Below, piece by piece: positions 1-10,933 of a DNA stretch of 64,000 nt; position 1 is the stretch's first letter; each line of letters begins with the position of its first letter. The stretch is from Isoetes taiwanensis. Its lineage: Eukaryota > Streptophyta > Lycopodiopsida > Isoetales > Isoetaceae. The notes below the pieces were generated by a model. The model worked only from the letters and a program-made list of their open reading frames with translations, searched no databases and was not told where the DNA came from. The DNA lies in assembly GCA_021234155.1 (NCBI GenBank), contig JAJEKV010000003.1, positions 23,093,569 to 23,157,568 on the forward strand, read 5' to 3'. Made by a program: the position numbers and the translations under genes.

Positions 1-2380
1 CATGGAGAATCAGCTTTCGCACCCCTGAAGTCTCTGGGACACACAACTTATCTTTGTGATATAATAAATTGCCCTCTTTCTTATATGAACGGAATGCTTC
101 ACGTTCTTTATCGGTACGGGCTTCCTTACCCAAACTTTCCCAAATGTTACAGAATTCGGGATCTGTGGTTAGGGCCTGTTCTATCTGCTTCCCGAACTCG
201 CTGGTGAGTGTGGAAATGGCGTTACAATGGGTCCGGGTTACGAAGGGATGACGTGACAGCGCATCCGCAACCACATTGTGCTTCCCTGGTTTATATACAA
301 TCTCAAAGTCATATTCCTCAAGGAATTCCATCCATCTTCGCTGACGGAGATTCAGATTTGGCTGGGTGGATAGATAGCGGAGGCTCTGATGATCCGTGTC
401 CAGCTGAAATCTTCTACCAAGAAGATAGTGTCTCCAAATACGGAGCGCACGTACAACTGCCAGCAACTCCTGGTCATGGGTAGGATATCGCTGCTCTGCA
501 TCATTCATCTTCTTTGAATCGTAGGCAACAACTCTCCCCTCCTGCATTAACACTCCACCGGTAGCTATCTTACTAGCATCGGTGGCTACCGATTTATCCT
601 TTTCAGGATCAGGCAATGTAAGGACTGGTGCAGATGTTAAGGCATCCTTGAGCTTCTGAAACCCGACTTGGACTTTCGTTTTCCAATGTTCCATCCAATC
701 CTTTACTTTCTCATGCTTTGTGAGGTTGGTAAGAGGTGCGGCAATTGCTGCGAAATCCTTAACAAATTTCCGATAATATCCTGCGAGTCCCAAGAAACTC
801 CGGACCTCTGAAACATTCGTTGGAATGGGCCAATCCTTTACGGCTTCTATCTTGGCTGGGTCTGTAGCAATTCCTTCTGCTGAGATAATATGCCCCAAGT
901 AGTCTACCCTTGGAGTGGCAAACTTGCATTTAGAGAGCTTGGCGAAGAGCTGATGACGTCTTAGCTTCTGCAAAGCTAATCGAAGATGCTGCTCATGCTG
1001 CTGCAAGGTTTTACTGTAGATGAGAATGTCATCAAAGAAAATGACAACAAAGTCATCCAAGTATTGGCGGAAGATGTCATTCATCAACCGCATAAACGTT
1101 GCAGGGGCATTGGTCAATCCAAAAGGCATGACGGTGAACTCATAATGCCCATATCTGGTGCGAAAAGCGGACTTATGAATGTCCTCCTCCTTTATCCTTA
1201 TCTGATGGTACCCGGAGCGCAAATCAATCTTCGAGAAATATTTTGCCCCTTGTAGCTGGTCCATAAGATCATCTGCTCTAGGTAAAGCATAGCGATTCTT
1301 GATGGTATGCTTATTGAGTTGCCTATAATCAATACACATCCTTAAGGAGCCATCTTTCTTCTTGACAAAAAGAATAGGAGCACCAAATGGTGAAACACTA
1401 GGCCGAATAAACCCCAGGTTGAGTAACTCTTGTAGCTGTTTCTTAAGCTCTGCTAACTCCGGAGGACTCATTCGGTACGGGGCTTTACTGGTAGGCTTAG
1501 TACCCGGTTCAAGAGTTATCTCACATTCTACCCCTCTAAAAGGAGGAAGCTTATGGATCTCATCTGGAAAAAGATCACTAAATTCTCGAAGAAGGTTAGC
1601 AATGTGTGATGGTAATGCATCGATTTCTTGCTTCTTTTTAGAGTCAGACTCAATGGAAGCAATTCTAATGACGCAAAGGAGTTCACTCCTGCATATAGCT
1701 TTTCGTAACTGTTTTAAGGACATTGACTGCATAGCGGAGTTGAATGGATCACCTTTTATTGTCACACGTGCTCCATTAGCGGCGTTGAAGGTGACCTCCC
1801 GTCTCTCACAGTCTATGTGGGCCCTAGCAGACGCTAAAAACTCCATTCCCACAATAAGATCATATTTGCCAATGTCCATTAACTCGGCACCCAAGGCAAC
1901 TGGTGCCCCTGGCAACTGCATTTTAAGGTTAATACGGCGGCCATGAGTGTGTCTGATCTTACCGCTAGCTAATGTGACTGGCTTAGGTCGGGATCTCAAT
2001 GTTTCCAGCTGCAGTACCTGGGCCATTCTAGGAGAAGCAAAATTATGCGTACTACCCGTGTCCATCAAAATTATGAAGGGCTTACTGTCTACTTGGCCTA
2101 TTGTAGAAATAACAGAAGGCTGACTTTCAGCGTTGCCTGTTTCTATAGCGGCAAGAATATGAGACGCACCATGAATGTACTCGGGAGCCTCGTCTTCGGC
2201 AGCAAGATTGGACTCCAAATCTTCCCAATCGAGGTCGGCCATGGCCAGTTGAGCAGTCTGCGTGACGTACGGACAATTCTGCATGAAGTGTCCAGGCCTC
2301 ATGCACCTGTAGCATGCCTTATCCCGACGGAGCTGTTTCTCGGCCTCTTTAGGAATGGGTGTAAGAGGCCCCGAATTTCC
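1..2380 (-). CDS. pol: Ty3/gypsy pol: zinc knuckle, protease, RT, RNase H, start of integrase
   Basis: I checked every codon of this frame: it is open from the TAA at 2381-2383 down to the window edge (about 793 codons). In order it shows a CCHC zinc knuckle ([14 protein letters not shown], about 2314-2273), an aspartic protease active site DTGST near 2062, RT with [11 protein letters not shown] near 1345 and FFDDIL at 1039-1022 (the YxDD box), RNase H with [12 protein letters not shown] near 570 and DHQSL near 390, and the start of the integrase zinc-binding region with CVPE at about 35. The order PR-RT-RH-IN is that of Ty3/gypsy, chromovirus-like. It makes cDNA from the element RNA in cytoplasmic particles and inserts it into chromosomes. 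The frame is intact while gag upstream is broken, so the copy may be young or the gag breaks may be sequence errors. Confidence 0.95.
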
Positions 2381-3442
2381 TTACCCGGCATTGTTACGCT
2401 TATCCGGCGTGCTAAAAGCAACTTTCTTCTCCGGCGTCCATAGGAATTGTCTTTGAGAGGGCCCGGACTTGGCGACGGGGTTTGTAAGGTGTGGACGGCG
2501 TGGGCGCGAGTAAGGAGCGGTCGCGGATCTGGCTCCTTGGCGAATCTTCCTCAAGGCTTAATGCCTTAGCTTCCGCCTCAAGCATCGACTTTGGGTCGAT
2601 AGCCTTGACCATTCGTTTAATAGATGGGGCCAACCCTTCAATGTAGCCCTCTTGCTCTTTTCTCATTCATTCCCGGCACATACAACCTCAAACGCATGAA
2701 TTGCTGCTGTAGGCTCAGACGGACATGCCCTTCTGTTCCAACTTTGTAGAAGGTCCGAATCGTTGGCATTTTGCAATGGAGGCACGAATGCGATTTAAAA
2801 GCCTTAGCGAACTTCCTGAACTTGCATCTGCTCCTATCCAGGTGTTTAGCTCTGGCGTAACCCTTCCACCAAATACGGGCAGCTCCGGTAAGGTTCGTGG
2901 TGGCGACCTTCCCTGTGTCTTTCTCTGTCATTCCATAGGACTTCCCAATTCCTTCATTTCGTCCAACCAAGATTCCGTGATTCAAGCCTCCTCTGGATTT
3001 CCCATCAAACCGAGCCAACTTCCGGTTCTTCCATATACTAGTGATAGTTTGTATCAACTTGATTTTTCGGTATTCCTTATCCTTACGCCTTGAATGATCA
3101 CTGTCTGATAGCGAGGATCCCGAAGAACCAGAGGTGGTTGAATGTGAGGAAGCGGCGCTATCCTTAGAGGAACTTCGATGACGCTTAGCATGAGTCCTCC
3201 TCCTCGCATGTGCATGGGGCTAGCTCGGGAGGAGATGGTTGCAGTGTGTGGACTCAATGGTCGCGTGAGGTAATTCCGGGTCCGCCTCCCCGAGTATGTG
3301 GTAATGGATTGGTATGTAACACATAAGCCTGTAACTCACCGAGTTGCCTTTTCATTAACATCAATTCCTGTTCAGGGGTGAGCCTACTGGCGTTGGAGGG
3401 TGTTTGCCAAGCGGCGTTACGTACACCGTCTATAGGGAGCAT
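2381..3442 (-). pseudogene. gag: Broken gag of the gypsy element
   Basis: Reading starts at ATG 3442 (MLPIDGVRNAAW). The coding sense then passes through three frames: 3442-3254, 3257-3054, 3057-2638 and 2666-2412, and a TAA at 2381 separates it from the zinc knuckle in the pol frame. The parts fit a capsid-like region: a glutamine/leucine-rich N-terminus, a low-complexity arginine/serine stretch, a segment with ARIWWKGYARAK typical of plant gag, and a basic C-terminus before the zinc knuckle. The capsid packages element RNA. At least three frameshifts and one stop break it. They may be decay or base-calling errors; the intact pol just downstream favours errors or recent damage. Confidence 0.7.
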
Positions 3443-3530
3443 TCATGAATATATAAGCAGATTTATACTAATGTATAATCCCTTTTAAAATAATTGAGAT
3501 CAAAAGAATATACAAACAGAAAACAATGTT

Positions 3531-3536
3531 TTTATT
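3531..3536 (-). terminator. Candidate poly(A) signal after ORF3
   Basis: AATAAA on the minus strand, about 140 bases after the ORF3 stop and before gag, in an AT-rich spacer (3443-3674) with no other feature. The hexamer is common by chance; it is listed because ORF1 also has one close behind its stop, which would fit separate transcripts for each extra ORF. Confidence 0.3.
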
Positions 3537-3674
3537 TCATTGAAGTCGAGTACAAAACAAGTATATTGGTACATGGGTTAAGACGAAAGTAGGTATGATA
3601 CAGTGGAAACTCTTAAAATTCTATCGGCACACAGCGTAACAGCAACAAAGAAAACATAACAGAAGAGACCAAGC

Positions 3675-4163
3675 CTAGGGGTTGGCGAAGGGGTACAGGA
3701 TCGCATAGCGGGTACTCTCCCGTACAGCACGGACGAGTTTATAGCGTGCCCAGGCTTGGACAATGATTGCTTGGAACTCCCATGTTGGGCTGATAATCAG
3801 AAGGTTAAAGAGCCTTCGCATCGCATAAAAGAGTTGCCAAAGATGGTCATTGGCGTCCTCGAAGGCTTCGTGTCTGGTCATATTCCAGTAGTCCCAGGTA
3901 CGACACAGGGTCATCTTCAGATCCTCGAAAGCTCGATCCCTGAGGATGTTAACTATTTCTAGCCCTTTGTCAGGGTCATAGAGTTCCCCTGGTGGCGGTG
4001 GTTCGGTTTCATAGCCTTCCTCCCACTCTGGATATTCACCATATCTCTGGCCATAGTCCTGGTCTGGTGGGCCGGGATCGTCCCTCCTAACCATGTCGGT
4101 GATTCTTTCCTCATATTCCCAAATGGTTTCCTCTGCAACAAAGTTGGAGTGAATAGAGAACAT
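3675..4163 (-). CDS. ORF3: small protein with H2B-like C-terminal segment
   Basis: A 162-residue protein lying between ORF2 and gag. Residues 1-65 are acidic and rich in D, E, P, Y and G. Residues about 95-160 can be aligned with histone H2B: NDHLWQLF against the alpha-2 helix starting NDIF, then a loop two residues shorter, WEFQ against REIQ of alpha-3, and RAVRESTRYAILY against HAVSEGTKAVTKY of the alpha-C helix (A, V, E, T and final Y in the same places). The C-terminal helix after alpha-3 argues for H2B rather than H4. Overall identity is low and the link is inference. Context supports it: the same element carries an unmistakable H3. No stop or frameshift breaks the ORF. It could also be an unrelated helical protein. 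Confidence 0.45.
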   Translation of the reverse strand: MFSIHSNFVAEETIWEYEERITDMVRRDDPGPPDQDYGQRYGEYPEWEEGYETEPPPPGELYDPDKGLEIVNILRDRAFEDLKMTLCRTWDYWNMTRHEAFEDANDHLWQLFYAMRRLFNLLIISPTWEFQAIIVQAWARYKLVRAVRESTRYAILYPFANP

Positions 4164-4707
4164 TTTGTAATTCCACTATACCCTAAACTTTAGTGCTTTG
4201 GAAGAGGATGTCATAAAAAAAACAATTTAGTTATGCTCATCAAAAAAAACTTTGTATTTAATAAGTGGATAAGGTACACATTTTTTTTTCAATATGGTTT
4301 AAACAGTTGCCAACCCCAAAATCTGATAACTACATGTGTGTATATCTATATATAGTATAGTAATAAAAGCAAAATGTAGTTTGTGCAAGGCATCTCGGCC
4401 GTTAATTTTTTTTTTCACAACTTTTATTTTAAGCCGTTCAAAGTAGTTAGTTATTATTTTGCCTTTCTACATCGTTCTACGTCAATGCATAGGAAGAAAG
4501 AAAGAGAGAAACCAGCGTGAACCATTTTGCCCGGATCGCACAATAAGCTTCTTAATTGCTTTCTCTGCCGAACATGCGCTGGTGTGCATAGTAGCTTCTT
4601 GCATTTGATCATCAAATGGATGGACGGGATGTGGTTTTTCCAAAGCGGTTATGTTCCGAGGTGTGTCGATTCTATTTTAGCTTTTCGGTGTTGTCGGTCT
4701 TGATCGC

Positions 4708-6182
4708 ATGAGTATTCCGATGAGTATTTTTGCTCATTCCATAAGATGTCCCAAGTTCTTTTTTGCCTCTCGGTGCACATACAAATGCAGCTATGACGAT
4801 CTTGTGCGGTTTAGGTTTCGAACCAAACCGTATCTTGCATTCCCCTGCCTTTGCACAGAGGCAAGTGGTTGCATTGTTATAGTTATCCCAGAAGATAGGC
4901 AGAACCATTTGTTGCAAGAAGTCCATTTCGCAATCCTATTGAAATGTACTTCGTGGGAGGGAAGGTTCAGAGAGTCAATCGATGATGCACTCAATTCTGT
5001 AACTTAACACGGCTTTGTAGATTAAATGGATTGTTCAGAAGGTACATTTGATCATGTTGAAGGGTCTTCTTGTATACAATTGACTGATCTGTCATCTGCA
5101 CTATTGATCACGATCTTGGCTGCAATTACGGATCCTTTGCACATTGCGTTCGCCTTGTGTACTTGCCGCCAGTTCCGTTCTCTTGTTGGGCATGTGCCAT
5201 TTCAACTGAAGCTGCAGCAACCAGAAAATAAAATTTCAATAGGAGATGGATTATCTAGAAGCGGATATGCCGCACAAACCAGTTGGTTCATGGGAAAGGG
5301 CTGCCCTGGCAGGGATTAGACGGAGATGATTTCTCCTAGGTCACTTGATCTAAGTGTGTGTTCTATTTCGATAGCGATGTAGCTTGTGTGTTGGCTGATT
5401 TGAAATTGGAATACCTGTATTTGGATGGGTCAGAAAATGTAAGTTGCTAAAATACTCAAAGAAGATTTATTTTTTTGGTTTGCATGGAATTCTATGTCGT
5501 GATCTATTTGTACATGCAATTTTTGAAAATCATATGTAGAGAAGTAATTTCTCTGCAAGTTAGTAATATTTGTGTGTTTGCAGAACTTCATCCGTGAAAG
5601 ATACTCTTGCACTACATGTTAGATCTGCACCAAGAAGATAAGTCTTCAACGTTGCTTTTCGGATTGGGCTAGCTGCAGCAGGAAACCTGATTGTTAATTT
5701 GGAATTGATGGTTCCAACTCGACTGCATTCTTTTAAGTCATCTTGATAAGCTGAATTTTCCCGGGATTTTTCCGTAGTGGAATCCAAAGATAGGAGATAT
5801 TAGGGAAATATATACACCGATCATAGATTGGGTTTGGACTAAGGACACTTGCACTCGATAATTCTGGAAGCATTGGCACTTTTGAGCTGGCTATTTTGGT
5901 AAGTCTACTTTATTTTGTATCTTTTGCTCTATATATGATGTCAATGTATGATGGTGATATTTTATGCAGGCAACATCGTGCTCATCGTTGATAGCATTTT
6001 CATTAGGAGGCTCATTTCGTGGTCTAGGCCTAGGCATAAGAGAAGACCATCATGACGATGTAATTGCTTCAATTTGTTTCCTCTCTGCTGAGGATGTCAT
6101 GCCTATTAAAGGGTCTGCATATTTTAGAATTGACATTCTTCATGGTGCATGTCATAGATATGCGGTTAAGTTTGGCAGATAA
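4708..6182 (+). pseudogene. Captured F-box gene fragment (Helitron cargo)
   Basis: An ORF at 5026-5319 begins MDCSEGTFDH and contains an F-box at about residues 18-50 (LSSALLITILAAITDPLHIA, then FALCTCRQFRSL), the Skp1-binding motif of SCF ubiquitin ligases. After a frame break a leucine-rich segment follows (DSDVACVLADLKLEYLYLDG, about 5371-5430). Splice sites are visible: a donor GTAAGT at 5439 with acceptor at 5583, and a donor at 5899 with acceptor at 5969. The next exon reads ATSCSSLIAFSLGGSFRG. A TAA and frame breaks interrupt the middle exon. Retained introns show capture at DNA level, typical of Helitrons. A short upstream ORF at 4708-5007 may be an earlier exon. Not a working gene. 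Confidence 0.7.
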
Positions 6183-9100
6183 TGGCGATCTAAGGAAAAC
6201 AAAATGGCAGACATTTTCGGGGCTTCTTGGTAAATAAAATCTTGATGAATCATTTTCATTTTGACAAGGTTGTACATTCTAAATATATATGGAAGGATAG
6301 GACGTCTGCAGTAGCTTGAAATTATCCTTTTTCTTTATTGTGTGTGATGCGGCAAGAAAGACAACGTGATGATGGTACGGTGAAGCTTTTGCACTCTTCT
6401 TTGCTTGGTTGCCTTCTTATATAGGATTTTGCTTTGTTCTATTGCATGCTCACCTTTCTAATGTGATGGTGCAATTCTTTTATTTACCATGCTGAGGGAA
6501 CCTCTATCGTTCTTATTAAGGTGCATTTTAGTTAAGTTTCTAGCTCATCATTAAATGGCGCTCATGGCGACAGGACTAGCTGATTTGAATATTCTGTACA
6601 GACCTTCTACGGCAATCATTGATTTGAATATTTACTCTCATATAAGAAAACCTTCTTCTTAAGTTTGAAGGAGTTTGTATGCTTACGTTTTTGTACGTCA
6701 TTGCATATTCAAAGTTCAACATTTTGGGGTCTGGGAACTTTAGACGAAGGCATCACAGAATCTTTATTTCATCCTTGTCTTTTGAATCCTCGCCATAAGG
6801 TTGTCATGTTTTCAAAGTTTAGCAATTGGGGATTGGAGCTTTAGCTGCTAAGCATCACAGAACCTTTAGTTCATCACTGTGTATTAAATTTCAGTCATAG
6901 TTTGCCATTTCAGGTAGTGCCTCCTATGTCAGGCCAAAGTTGCCGCAAGACTCGGCGATCCTATACTAGAACGCGCTTGCGGTGTTAAGTAAATATAGGT
7001 AGAACTTGTATATTTGTTCTATCATTATACTCATCCTATCGACTTATATTTGGGCCTGTATTGCAGTGGCATGCGTTATCCCACTATGCCATATGTCATG
7101 TTCTTTCACATACACTGGCTACGAATTTAGTTATGAGTTATATGACTTCTTAGTCTGCAAAGGGCGTGGTTTGTACTTATTCCACAGAGCACCACTTAAA
7201 GAAGAATGCGGCGGCCGGCCCAAAGAAGCTTAAGAGTCAAGAACAGGACTGCTAATGGACGGGGAGCAAGCATAACAGGTTTGAGGGGCACAGAGGAAGC
7301 AAGATCCATTGAGTCACAGGGTTCATTCACTTGGTCAAACCTACACTCTCAAGGCAAGATGATGAAATAGAGCATTGCAATGTAAAATACAACAGTTCGA
7401 ATTTTAATATCCAAGTTCGATTCTTTACACTATCCAGTTTCCTTATTACCTAATTTAAAATTGCCTTCTTGTAATATAGTGTTTATGACAGGCCCCTTGT
7501 GCGGACAAGGGTCTGTGCAAGCATAAGCAATAGAGTTGTGCATATCAGTCATAGGGTGCCCTTTTTGTTTAAGGAGACATCTCTTAAGTGAATGGTTTCA
7601 GATTAGTGCTATGATTTTTATACGGTTGAGCCAGTTCTTGTTGCTTGCAATGAGCCAATCTGATTGAGGAAGGCCATTGGCTGTTTGTAAAAATCAGTGA
7701 ATATCAAGGCATTACTCCAGATTCTCAGCTCTGGAAACTCTGCATCAAGGACTTAATCATCCACAAGGACTCATATCTCCACTTTCGCGTCGGGAACTAA
7801 TGCTTGAATTAATCATCCACAAGATGGAATCACTAGGGATTATGGTTTGGAGTGGCAATGATGATCACTTGTCATGATGTTCACATGAACTTTAAAGTGT
7901 AGGCTTTACCATAGCATGTAGCTAAAAAGCGAAACAAATCTACAAATTTGAGCATTCTAAGAACACGCAAAATATAAGAGACTTGAAATTGGGTGGATAC
8001 ATCCATAAGTAGATTGTAAACAATGAGCTTACGATTGGTGTATTCAAATTTCATTATGGATGTGTGGACCGATTGTGGCAACATCGTGCAAGTTGGGAAA
8101 ATGTTCAACTATTTACCAAGTTCGCTTGTGCATTACATTCAGTATGGCGAAGGCCCCCTTACCCTGCGAGTTTTAGCACCATGCTTATAAGTGCAAGCAA
8201 AGTTACATTTTTAAACATCCTAAAACCTTGCAACAATGGGCGCAGTATAGAGTTTGGGAGATGTATCAAAACAACAATTGGTTTGGAGAGCATGTTTATT
8301 TATATGTATATAAGATTAGCTACAACAATCCACAAGAGGCATGGCAAATCTCTAAGAGCTTTGTTGTCAATCTTTGTCCAAACATCCTTTGGTCCATGGG
8401 AACACACTTATCTATATGTTTGAAGCAGATAGGCAATGTATTGTAAAACAAGAGTGGGCCTGATGAATGGAAGATGAGCCTTGAGCATGGATTAGCTAAT
8501 AAAAAGCTTTTTATATAGCTGTTCCAAATTGCCATTTTAGATGAAGTTGAGGACAATTTCAAAGTGTCGTGGTTTTGTTATTAATCATGTCTTATATTGA
8601 AGCATTTTTTTTGCGAGCTATCTAAAAAAGTTTGGCTTAATCACATTTTAGACCTCTTAAAAACAACAAAAGACTAGAATTTCTTATTGTTAATACTTGA
8701 CGCAACGTGAACAATTTTGCAGTAAATGCAGACCCAATGTGCTTTACATAATCTTTATAGGCTAATTCGTTCTGAGCAATTTAAATCCCGGTCTTTCAAT
8801 TGGACTATCACTGGCAAGATAAGAGTATCTATTGTATTTTAACAGTATTTGGCTTTCCTATTTACACAATGTGGTATACAACCCATGTTGCAGCATACCT
8901 CTTGGGTCTAGGGCTAGAAAATACCAAAATGGAAAGCACTTCGAGGACTTAGCTTTTGACATTTTTTTTTTTTGGATGTTGGCTCCCTAAAAATCCATTC
9001 CTTGCCCTCATATCTGTTCGTAAGGGAAGTGATTAAACATTGTGAAATGAGAGAATGCAATGTAGCTACTCATTTACTTCGTTCCACGGATCCTTTCATG

Positions 9101-9270
9101 CATTTTCATTAGAAATGTTGAACCAGAGCTTATGGGCACTTTGACATAATCCAGGCTCAGAAACATTTGCATATAATCCAGGCTCAGAAACATTTGCACA
9201 AATTCCAACATTAACATTCCTTACTCTTTTAATACTAATCCAGCATTTGCCTTCAATTTATGCTTAATGA
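6183..9270 (+). other. Helitron interior without recognisable gene
   Basis: About 3 kb of AT-rich sequence with short ORFs only. The stretch just after the F-box exon could be its last exon and intron (GT at about 6230). A short direct repeat (taatccaggctcagaaacat) occurs twice near 9150-9200, shortly before the Helitron 3' hairpin. I see no domain on either strand. Confidence 0.5.
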
Positions 9271-9338
9271 AAAGCCCAGCAACGCTGGGCACTTTTTCTA
9301 GTATATATATATAACAAAATTTAAATAGCATCCTTAGT

Positions 9339-10729
9339 TCAGGAACTAGGCCCTGCCTCTTTATCCTTAGCCCTAGGAGGTGGTGGAGGCGGTCGGTGTC
9401 GCAGCAGAGCTACCCCAGGGTCCACGGTGGCCGCCGCAACAGATGCAACCTCTGGTGGATAAGCAACGGCCAATGGGGCTGCCGTGAGGAGCTTCATGCC
9501 CATCCAAGGCGCAATATCCTGGCCCAAGGTCGTAAGGGCAAGATCCCGTCAGTGCAGTACATACGTGAACGTCACGATAGGGAAGCTTCTTGTGGCGGCG
9601 AGTGTAGAAAGTGCGGAGGGCCCACCATGAAGCTTCACCTCCGCCCTAAGTCCCGGGCTATGAAGAGGACTTGGCCGTATTTGAAGGCCGACAAAAAGAA
9701 ACGGGTAAGGTGGTTACCCAGCACCTTCCCTTGCGGAGTCTCGGATGCTGCCACCTCCTTATCCAAGTCCATGGGGACTTCTTCCTCCTTAAGCTCCCTG
9801 TTGCTCCCTCCTTCTTGTGTGCGGGGTTATGATACAAATCTTAAGCCCTCATCATCTGAGTGGGAGGGAACCTCAACCATATTAATGTTTGGGACGTGAG
9901 GTCCCATAGCCGTGAAGGCTTCGTTATGTGAAGGCGGTTTCTCGCATCACAAAGTCCCGAAATGTAATAAAGTCTCCGCGGCTCGAGGGTCTCTGCCGAA
10001 CTGAAGCGGTGGTACACCTCGAGGGAGCTCGGTAGAGGTGAAGTCGATAAAATCATCCATGCAATACTCCGCAAGCTCGTAAAGTACATGGTCCTTGCGC
10101 TTGCGTCGGAATCCGGCCACCATATGATAAGTCCAGATGATATCATCCAAGAGGAGGTACTCCTGCCCTTGGTGATAAATAACTGGGAGGCCGTCTAACC
10201 CTGACAAGCCTATAGCTTGTTCACAGCGCGGTGGTAACTCCTCTGCCAGCTCTTTCCAACGGGCGAAGTCGCCCATCCCTATATGCTCATCATCCCCCTC
10301 CTCGGAGGATTCCGGCAGTTTGCTCTTCTCCACTGGCAAAGTCTCATCCTCAACGTATTGGTCCATGAGGATAGCCAGGGCGAAAGTAGCTTCCAAATAC
10401 TGCTGCCCCTGATGTTGGACTACCGGTAGGTGTTTTCCCCATCGGAGTTTCCCCTTAAGGACGTCGTACGCATGCGTGTCCCCACCTAACATCTGCCGGA
10501 CGATCTCCCGCTCCAAATACAGCTGGGGAGGATCCCCAAGAGGAATACACAGAGGAAGGATTTCCTCCATGTAGAAATCAAGGAATCCGGCGTAGTCCGG
10601 ATGCCGCTGCATGTTGGTAAGGAGATCTATGCGCTGGCATAGCAAAGGTTGCAGCAGATCGAAGGGAACCTGTGGATCCCATGTCTCTCCATCATGATAC
10701 CAGGCGGCAAGGTCGGCGGCGGCAGCCAT
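9339..10729 (-). pseudogene. ORF2: repeat-motif protein with damaged H2A-like C-terminus
   Basis: Starts at ATG 10729 in a strong context (GCCATGGCTGCC). The first 260 codons are open. Residues 101-113 and 181-193 repeat the motif LPV.xHQGQ.YL exactly 80 residues apart; the same motif type is in ORF1. A TGA at 9947 ends the open part, but the same frame continues in sense through an acidic linker, a TAA at 9827 and into HLTRFFLSAFKYG (9712-9674), which matches histone H2A alpha-1 (RIARFLKAGKYA). After one frameshift near 9645 the next segment keeps H2A length to within two residues (RF to the RND position: 56 against 58) and ends with RDLALTTLGQDIA, resembling RNDEELSKLLGDVTIA, with one more TGA at 9549. 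A proline-rich tail closes at 9339. Two stops inside the linker/fold plus a frameshift mean this copy is inactive or mis-sequenced. H2A identity is inference. Confidence 0.5.
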
Positions 10730-10805
10730 GGCGCTATAAGGGAGGAGAGAGGAAAAGAAGCGTTTAAAATAACCCTACAGTCCCCTTTTAAACCCTCTTA
10801 ATAAA

Positions 10806-10817
10806 GCTGACGTCAGC
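10806..10817. promoter_or_regulatory. Palindrome GCTGACGTCAGC upstream of ORF2
   Basis: A perfect 12-bp palindrome with a TGACGTCA core about 80 bases before the ORF2 start, in the AT-rich 204-bp spacer between ORF1 and ORF2. It contains ACGTCA, the hexamer known from plant histone gene promoters and bound by bZIP factors. TTTAAA-type stretches lie between it and the ATG. This would fit a separate ORF2 promoter, taken over with a histone gene or evolved later; a 12-bp site alone is weak evidence. Confidence 0.4.
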
Positions 10818-10880
10818 ATTTTATTTTAAATTTAATATGGAAAAAAAAACATTAAACTTTTAATTCAAAATAAAAGCTTC

Positions 10881-10886
10881 TTTATT
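10881..10886 (-). terminator. Candidate poly(A) signal after ORF1
   Basis: AATAAA on the minus strand 48 bases after the ORF1 stop, followed by an A/T-rich stretch. Position fits a plant poly(A) signal, so ORF1 may be on its own transcript ending before ORF2. Confidence 0.35.
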
Positions 10887-10933
10887 AATTATCACAAAAA
10901 GAATATGTACAAATGCGGATCCCCGCAAGTAGG

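Larger units (their letters stand above)
4345..9301 (+). mobile_element. Non-autonomous Helitron nested in the gypsy element
   Basis: The left end is A^TCTATATATAGTATAG at 4345, the usual 5' TC with an AT-rich start. The right end is a 7-bp GC-rich hairpin (GCCCAGC/GCTGGGC, 9274-9290) followed 7 bases later by CTAG at 9298-9301 and a host T. Insertion is thus between A (4344) and T (9302), without target duplication, as Helitrons do. No Rep/helicase gene is visible, so it would depend on other copies. It carries F-box gene fragments on its plus strand. Removing it brings ORF2 and ORF3 of the gypsy element to about 220 bp apart, like the other spacers, which supports the boundaries. Confidence 0.8.

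Noticed and set aside
3675-4163. ORF3 as histone H4
   Set aside because: ILRD near residue 75 resembles VLRD of H4, but the protein continues about 25 residues beyond alpha-3 with an H2B-like last helix, which H4 lacks.
9549-9650. A second frame with HKKLPYRDVHVCTAL that also resembles the H2A loop 2/alpha-3 region
   Set aside because: It needs two frameshifts; the route with one frameshift and one stop keeps H2A length better. Kept only as an alternative because identity is low in both.
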